DNA of 9,233 nucleotides from Paludibacteraceae bacterium (lineage in GTDB: Bacteria > Bacteroidota > Bacteroidia > Bacteroidales > Paludibacteraceae). Below the pieces are notes generated by a model. The model ran no database searches. It saw nothing but the letters and a program-made list of their open reading frames with translations, and was not told where the DNA came from. Below, piece by piece: positions 5,733 to 9,233 of this stretch; position 1 is the first letter of the stretch, and each line of letters begins with the position of its first letter. Both the position numbers and the translations under genes were made by a program. Where the stretch lies: the NCBI GenBank assembly GCA_904502115.1, contig CAJGDW010000056.1:1-9233 (forward strand). Direction: 5' to 3'.

Positions 5733-7070
5733 ATGAAAAAATTTATTCAAACAATACAAAACATCTTTAAGATTGAAGAATTACGCAGTCGCTTGCTTAC
5801 TACATTCTTCTTTGTGGTAATCTATCGCTTAGGCTCGTATATCCTTCTACCTGGTGTAGATGTAGATAGTTTAAAACAATTAAGCGATTCTACAAATAGC
5901 GGCTTGATGATGTTGTTGGATATGTTCTCAGGGGGTGCATTTTCGAATGCATCCATCTTTGCCCTTGGTATCATGCCATACATTACGGCATCTATCGTTG
6001 TTCAATTGTTGGGTATGGCTATCCCATACTTCCAAAAATTGCAACGCGAAGGCGAGAGTGGACGTAGAAAAATGGATCAAATTACCCGTTATTTGACGGT
6101 GTTGTTGTTGATGTTCCAAGGTCCTGCATACTTGCTTTCAATTAAATACCAATTTGGTGCTGCACTTCCACAAGACAATTTCTTCATGATTACATCAACA
6201 TTGCTGTTGGCAGCTGGTAGTATGTTTGTACTATGGTTGGGCGAACGCATTACTGATAAAGGTATTGGCAATGGTGTGTCATTTATCATCATGGTGGGTA
6301 TTATTGCTCGTTTCCCCCGTTCGTTGGTGGGCGAATTTATGTCGCGCCTAAATGAATCTGCTGGTGGCTTGGTGATGTTCTTGGCAGAAATTGTGTTCTT
6401 GCTATTGGTAATTGCTGCTGGTATTTTGTTGGTACAAGGTGTACGCAAAGTTCCTGTACAATATGCGAAACGCATTGTAGGTAACCAACAATACGGTGGT
6501 GTTCGTCAATACATCCCTTTAAAAGTGAATGCTGCAGGTGTTATGCCTATCATTTTTGCGCAAGCATTGATGTTAATTCCATCTTCTTTGTCAGGTTTTT
6601 TTGCATCTGACGGAAATGTTAGTAACTTTGCACTCGCATTTATGGATGTTTACGGTTTTTGGTATAACTTTGTATTCTTCATTTTGATTATTGCGTTTAC
6701 GTATTTCTATACAGCAGTAACCATGAACCCCACTCAAATGGCGGAACACATGAAGATGAACAATGGTTTTATTCCTGGTATTAAACCTGGCAAAAAAACA
6801 GCTGAATACCTAGATACCATTATGTCGCGTATTACATTGCCTGGATCAATTTTCTTGGGTATTGTAGCGATTATGCCTGCCTTTGCAGGAATATTTGGCG
6901 TGAGCCAATCGTTTGCTCAATTTTTTGGCGGTACCTCTTTGTTGATTATGGTAGGTGTTGTTCTAGATACCTTGCAACAAGTTGAAAGCCATTTGTTGAA
7001 CCGTCATTATGATGGTTTGATGAGCAGTGGACGTATTAAAGGTCGTACAGGCTCAATTGCAGCTTATTAA
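5733..7070 (+). CDS. secY: Protein translocase subunit SecY
   Basis: SecY is the pore-forming subunit of the inner-membrane SecYEG translocon, used by SecA substrates and by co-translational membrane insertion. The 445-aa product matches the family length. Ten hydrophobic segments can be placed roughly at 20-40, 74-98, 117-137, 151-170, 180-195, 212-236, 268-290, 309-332, 368-390 and 396-413. A plug region near 58-73 (GGAFSNASIFALGIMPYITA spans its end and TM2) follows the first. The C4 cytosolic loop carries RKVPVQYAKR (238-247) and the C5 loop KMNNGFIPGIKPG (341-353), both contact sites for SecA and the ribosome. The tail ends with ESHLLNRHYDGLM and a short basic stretch. The start is 9 nt after rplO. 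map follows directly, with no adk between them. Confidence 0.98.
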   Translation: MKKFIQTIQNIFKIEELRSRLLTTFFFVVIYRLGSYILLPGVDVDSLKQLSDSTNSGLMMLLDMFSGGAFSNASIFALGIMPYITASIVVQLLGMAIPYFQKLQREGESGRRKMDQITRYLTVLLLMFQGPAYLLSIKYQFGAALPQDNFFMITSTLLLAAGSMFVLWLGERITDKGIGNGVSFIIMVGIIARFPRSLVGEFMSRLNESAGGLVMFLAEIVFLLLVIAAGILLVQGVRKVPVQYAKRIVGNQQYGGVRQYIPLKVNAAGVMPIIFAQALMLIPSSLSGFFASDGNVSNFALAFMDVYGFWYNFVFFILIIAFTYFYTAVTMNPTQMAEHMKMNNGFIPGIKPGKKTAEYLDTIMSRITLPGSIFLGIVAIMPAFAGIFGVSQSFAQFFGGTSLLIMVGVVLDTLQQVESHLLNRHYDGLMSSGRIKGRTGSIAAY

Positions 7071-7075
7071 TTATT

Positions 7076-7852
7076 ATGATTTATCTAAAGACTCCCGAAG
7101 AAATTGAGTTGCTTCGTAAAAGCAATGTATTGGTCGGAAAGACTTTAGCTGAGGTTGCGAAAGCAATCAGAATAGGAATAACCACCTTAGAATTGGATAA
7201 AATCGCTGAAGATTTTATCCGTTCTAATGGTGCTTTACCTGGTTTTTTAGGATACCAGGGTTTCCCTAATACCTTGTGTATTTCGGTAAACGACCAAGTG
7301 GTGCATGGAATTCCATCGAATTATGCATTAAAAGATGGTGATATTGTATCGGTCGATTGTGGAACCATAATTGATGGTTTTTACGGAGATTCAGCCTATA
7401 CATTTTGTGTGGGCAATGTAGATCCTAAGGTTAAGAAATTATTGGATACCACAAAAGAAGCCTTGTACAAAGGTATAGAACAAGCTCGACATGGTAATCG
7501 AATTGGTGATATTGGTTATGCCATTCAACAACATTGTCAAGCAGCAGGTTTCTCGGTAGTGCGAGAAATGGTAGGACACGGTATTGGACGCAATATGCAC
7601 GAAGATCCAGAAGTTCCTAACTATGGAAAACGCGGACAGGGCTTGCAATTAAGAGAAGGCATGGTAATTGCCATTGAACCCATGATTAATATGGGTAACA
7701 AAGGAATTGTTATGGAACGCGATGGATGGACCATTCGTACGATTGATAGAAAACCATCGGCACACTTTGAACATACCGTTGCCATCCAAAAGGGAGACGC
7801 ATCTATTTTATCAACTTTTCAGTATGTAGAAGAAGTTTTAAGTCAAAAATAA
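7076..7852 (+). CDS. map: Methionine aminopeptidase, type I
   Basis: Map removes the initiator methionine from new proteins after deformylation when the second residue is small. The 258-aa product is a type I enzyme of the pita-bread fold without a type II insert or an N-terminal zinc-finger extension. All five metal ligands are visible: D94 (SVDCG), D105 (YGDSA), H168 (GHGIG), E201 (AIEPM) and E232 (FEHT), with D94/D105 at the same 11-residue spacing as in E. coli. The substrate-binding histidines are H77 (VVHGIP) and H175 (NMHEDP). The product should therefore be active. The start is 5 nt after secY, with A at -3. The TAA overlaps the infA ATG by one base, coupling it to IF1. Many proteins in this window begin MA, MT or MS and would be substrates. 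Confidence 0.98.
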   Translation: MIYLKTPEEIELLRKSNVLVGKTLAEVAKAIRIGITTLELDKIAEDFIRSNGALPGFLGYQGFPNTLCISVNDQVVHGIPSNYALKDGDIVSVDCGTIIDGFYGDSAYTFCVGNVDPKVKKLLDTTKEALYKGIEQARHGNRIGDIGYAIQQHCQAAGFSVVREMVGHGIGRNMHEDPEVPNYGKRGQGLQLREGMVIAIEPMINMGNKGIVMERDGWTIRTIDRKPSAHFEHTVAIQKGDASILSTFQYVEEVLSQK

Positions 7853-8070
7853 TGGCAAAACAAGCAGCAATAGAACAAGACGGCGTTATCGTAGAAGCTT
7901 TATCGAACGCTATGTTTCGTGTTGAATTAGAAAACGGACACGAAATTACCGCACACATCTCTGGTAAAATGCGCATGCACTACATTCGTATCTTACCTGG
8001 TGATAAAGTAAAAGTAGAAATGTCGCCTTACGATTTAACTAAAGGACGAATCTCTTTTAGATACAAATAA
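7852..8070 (+). CDS. infA: Translation initiation factor IF-1
   Basis: IF1 occupies the 30S A-site during initiation and supports IF2 and IF3. The 72-aa product is a single S1-type OB-fold protein: MAKQAAIEQDGVIVEALSNA at the start, the core FRVELENGHEITAHISGKMR, then HYIRILPGDKVKVEMSPYDL and KGRISFRYK. This is the standard bacterial length and sequence. The ATG shares its A with the last base of the map stop (TAATG at 7850-7854), so re-initiation by ribosomes ending map is likely; there is no Shine-Dalgarno. The gene order map-infA-rpmJ is conserved in many bacteria. Nothing about the protein is odd. Confidence 0.98.
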   Translation: MAKQAAIEQDGVIVEALSNAMFRVELENGHEITAHISGKMRMHYIRILPGDKVKVEMSPYDLTKGRISFRYK

Positions 8071-8087
8071 CTTAATATAATACGATA

Positions 8088-8204
8088 ATGAAAGTAAAAG
8101 CATCTATCAAAAAACGTTCTGACGAATGTCAAATCGTTAGAAGAAAAGGACGTCTTTATGTAATCAACAAAAAGAATCCAAAAGAAAAACAACGTCAAGG
8201 TTAA
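8088..8204 (+). CDS. rpmJ: 50S ribosomal protein L36 (bL36), zinc-free form
   Basis: L36 is the smallest 50S protein and stabilises 23S rRNA near L6 and the base of the L7/L12 stalk. I read this 38-aa gene from the gap between infA and rpsM: MKVKASIKKRSDECQIVRRK then GRLYVINKKNPKEKQRQG. The MKVxASxKK start, the RRKGRxYVI centre and the PKxKQRQG end are diagnostic. The zinc site of the usual form (C11, C14, C27, H33) is largely lost: positions 11, 27 and 33 are Ser, Asn and Glu, and only C14 remains. It is therefore a zinc-independent L36, and the single cysteine is an orphan. The ATG has A at -3 and no Shine-Dalgarno, 17 nt after infA. This gene closes the spc operon. Confidence 0.96.
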   Translation: MKVKASIKKRSDECQIVRRKGRLYVINKKNPKEKQRQG

Positions 8205-8227
8205 TTATTAATTTTTTATAATAGTTT

Positions 8228-8608
8228 ATGGCTATAAGAATTGCAGGAGTAGATTTACCTCAAAATAAAAGAGGTGAAATAGGTTTAACCTATATCTACG
8301 GAATAGGAAGAAGCAGTGCTAATAAAATTTTAGCAGAAGCTGGTATTGACAAAGACATCAAGGTGAAAGATTGGACCGACGATCAAGCATCGAAAATCCG
8401 TGACATCATTGGTGCTTCGTATCAAGTAGAAGGTGACTTGCGTTCAGAAGTTCAATTGAACATCAAACGCTTAATGGACATCGGTTGCTACCGTGGTATC
8501 CGTCACCGTTTGGGATTGCCTTTGCGCGGTCAAAGTACCAAAAACAACGCTCGTACACGTAAGGGTAAAAAGAAAACTGTTGCAAACAAGAAAAAAGCAA
8601 CTAAGTAA
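8228..8608 (+). CDS. rpsM: 30S ribosomal protein S13 (uS13)
   Basis: S13 sits at the top of the 30S head, forms bridges to L5 and the 50S, and its C-terminal tail reaches P-site tRNA. The 126-aa product opens MAIRIAGVDLPQNKRGEIGL, has YGIGRSSANKIL (the helix-two-turn-helix entry, about residues 24-35), the signature CYRGIRHRLGLPLRGQ and a lysine-rich tail ending KKKATK. The start follows a very AT-rich 23-nt gap and has T at -3, one of only two pyrimidines there. Codon use changes inside the gene: roughly the first 40 codons use AGA, ATA, GGA and TTA, while the rest use CGT/CGC, ATC/ATT, GGT and TTG. This gene conventionally begins the alpha operon; I saw no S4-binding pseudoknot before it. 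Confidence 0.98.
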   Translation: MAIRIAGVDLPQNKRGEIGLTYIYGIGRSSANKILAEAGIDKDIKVKDWTDDQASKIRDIIGASYQVEGDLRSEVQLNIKRLMDIGCYRGIRHRLGLPLRGQSTKNNARTRKGKKKTVANKKKATK

Positions 8609-8640
8609 TTAATTTGTCAAATCAGTTAAATTAGAAAAAG

Positions 8641-9030
8641 ATGGCTAAAAAGACTGCTGCTACCAAAAAAAGAGTAGTAAAAATAGACGGAACAGGCCAA
8701 GCTCATGTCTATTCGTCGTTCAATAATATTATCGTTACCATCACCAACGCTGAAGGTCAAGTAATTTCTTGGTCGTCGGCTGGTAAAATGGGCTTCCGTG
8801 GTTCTAAAAAGAACACCCCATACGCAGCTCAGATGGCAGCTCAAGACTGCGCAAAAGTAGCTTACGATTTAGGCTTGCGCAAAGTGAAAGCATACGTAAA
8901 AGGTCCAGGTAATGGTCGTGAATCGGCTATCAGAACCATCCATGGTGCTGGCATCGAAGTTACCGAAATCATCGACGTTACTCCATTGCCACACAATGGT
9001 TGTCGTCCTCCTAAAAGAAGAAGAGTATAA
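8641..9030 (+). CDS. rpsK: 30S ribosomal protein S11 (uS11)
   Basis: S11 is on the 30S platform close to the E site and mRNA exit, where the Shine-Dalgarno helix would form. The 129-aa product matches the family. A lysine-rich N-terminus (MAKKTAATKKRVVKIDGTGQ) is followed by AHVYSSFNNIIVTITNAEGQ, then SSAGKMGFRGSKKNTPYAAQ and VKGPGNGRESAIRTIHGAGI. The C-terminus is TPLPHNGCRPPKRRRV, with the conserved Asn-Gly that becomes isoaspartate in E. coli S11. The start lies 32 nt after rpsM with A at -3. The bases just before it (TTAGAAAAAG) are A-rich rather than SD-like. Confidence 0.98.
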   Translation: MAKKTAATKKRVVKIDGTGQAHVYSSFNNIIVTITNAEGQVISWSSAGKMGFRGSKKNTPYAAQMAAQDCAKVAYDLGLRKVKAYVKGPGNGRESAIRTIHGAGIEVTEIIDVTPLPHNGCRPPKRRRV

Positions 9031-9063
9031 TCTTTATTGTTAAACTTCTAAATTGTAAATAAA

Positions 9064-9233
9064 ATGGCAAGATATATTGGACCTAAAACTAGAATAGCCC
9101 GTAAATTTGGTGAACCCATCTTCGGTGCTGATAAAGTGTTGTCAAAAAGAAACTATCCTCCCGGTCAACACGGTAACTCTCGTAAAAGAAAAACTTCTGA
9201 ATACGGTGTTCAATTAAAAGAAAAACAAAAAGC
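9064..9233 (+). CDS. rpsD: 30S ribosomal protein S4 (uS4), zinc-free form, 3'-truncated by window edge
   Basis: S4 nucleates 16S 5'-domain assembly and, in E. coli, represses the alpha operon. Fifty-six codons are visible: MARYIGPKTRIARKFGEPIF, then GADKVLSKRNYPPGQHG and a basic SRKRKTSEYGVQLKEKQK. MARYxGPxxRxxR and YPPGQHG are S4 hallmarks, and the full protein should be about 200 aa. The N-terminal zinc ligands of forms such as Thermus S4 are absent: positions 9 and 12 are Thr and Ala, and no cysteine occurs in the visible part. The RNA-binding S4 domain lies beyond the window. The start follows a 33-nt AT-rich gap with an A-rich context (AATAAA before ATG). rpoA and rplQ would be expected downstream. 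Confidence 0.96.
   Translation, partial: MARYIGPKTRIARKFGEPIFGADKVLSKRNYPPGQHGNSRKRKTSEYGVQLKEKQK

Noticed and set aside
6089..6475. 128-codon open frame on the minus strand inside secY
   Set aside because: It lies wholly antisense to a strongly conserved gene, shows no recognisable motif, and other minus-strand frames here are similar shadows of biased codon use.
8071..8087. TATAAT-like sequence before rpmJ as a promoter
   Set aside because: It is expected by chance in such AT-rich DNA, has no matching upstream element, and Bacteroidota promoters use a different -7 motif (TAnnTTTG), which I did not find.
8205..8227. TTTTTTATAAT before rpsM as an alpha-operon promoter or terminator
   Set aside because: There is no stem before the T run for a terminator, and no TAnnTTTG or upstream TTTG pair for a promoter; the 23-nt gap suggests read-through.
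9031..9063. TAAATTGT before rpsD as a Bacteroidota -7 promoter element
   Set aside because: It only partly matches TAnnTTTG and lacks a convincing -33 element at the right distance.
1..9233. An undescribed accessory or defence system hidden in the window
   Set aside because: Every stretch is accounted for by universally conserved translation and secretion genes with short gaps; no unexplained coding region, repeat array or mobile element was seen.

Overview
The window is a continuous, single-strand (+) stretch of the core ribosomal-protein cluster. It runs from the tail of the S10 operon (rpsC, rplP, rpmC, rpsQ), through the complete spc operon (rplN to rpmJ), into the start of the alpha operon (rpsM, rpsK, rpsD). 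Twenty-one genes are present. rpsC is cut at its 5' end and rpsD at its 3' end by the window edges; the other nineteen look intact. Two short genes, rpmD (58 aa) and rpmJ (38 aa), were found by reading the gaps between larger ORFs.

The organism is most likely a member of the Bacteroidota. The reasons are the gene order secY-map-infA-rpmJ with no adk, the near absence of Shine-Dalgarno sequences, purine-rich start contexts with A usual at -3, AT-leaning DNA, and the Bacteroidota-like look of the protein sequences (zinc-free S14, L36 and S4; 58-aa L30). I cannot place it more finely without alignments.

Layout: 1-1599 S3, L16, L29, S17; 1603-3125 L14, L24, L5, S14; 3196-5248 S8, L6, L18, S5, L30; 5277-7070 L15 and the SecY translocon; 7076-8070 methionine aminopeptidase and IF1; 8088-9233 L36, S13, S11, S4. 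Gaps are 3-33 nt except one of 70 nt between rpsN and rpsH, and two gene pairs (rplX/rplE and map/infA) overlap by one base as TAATG. No gap approaches 300 bases. I see no RNA gene, mobile element, CRISPR array, convincing promoter or strong terminator, so the genes are probably transcribed together from upstream, outside the window.

Functionally, the genes supply 30S and 50S subunit proteins, the channel that receives nascent membrane and secreted proteins (SecY), the enzyme that trims the initiator methionine (Map) and initiation factor IF1.

I found no undescribed system here. The points worth a second look concern how these genes are translated: a textbook Shine-Dalgarno before rplF among genes that lack one, a second SD-like run built into the last codons of rplX, a strong purine bias at -3, a hairpin in the only long spacer, an AT-rich codon block at the 5' end of rpsM, and loss of zinc ligands in S14, L36 and S4.
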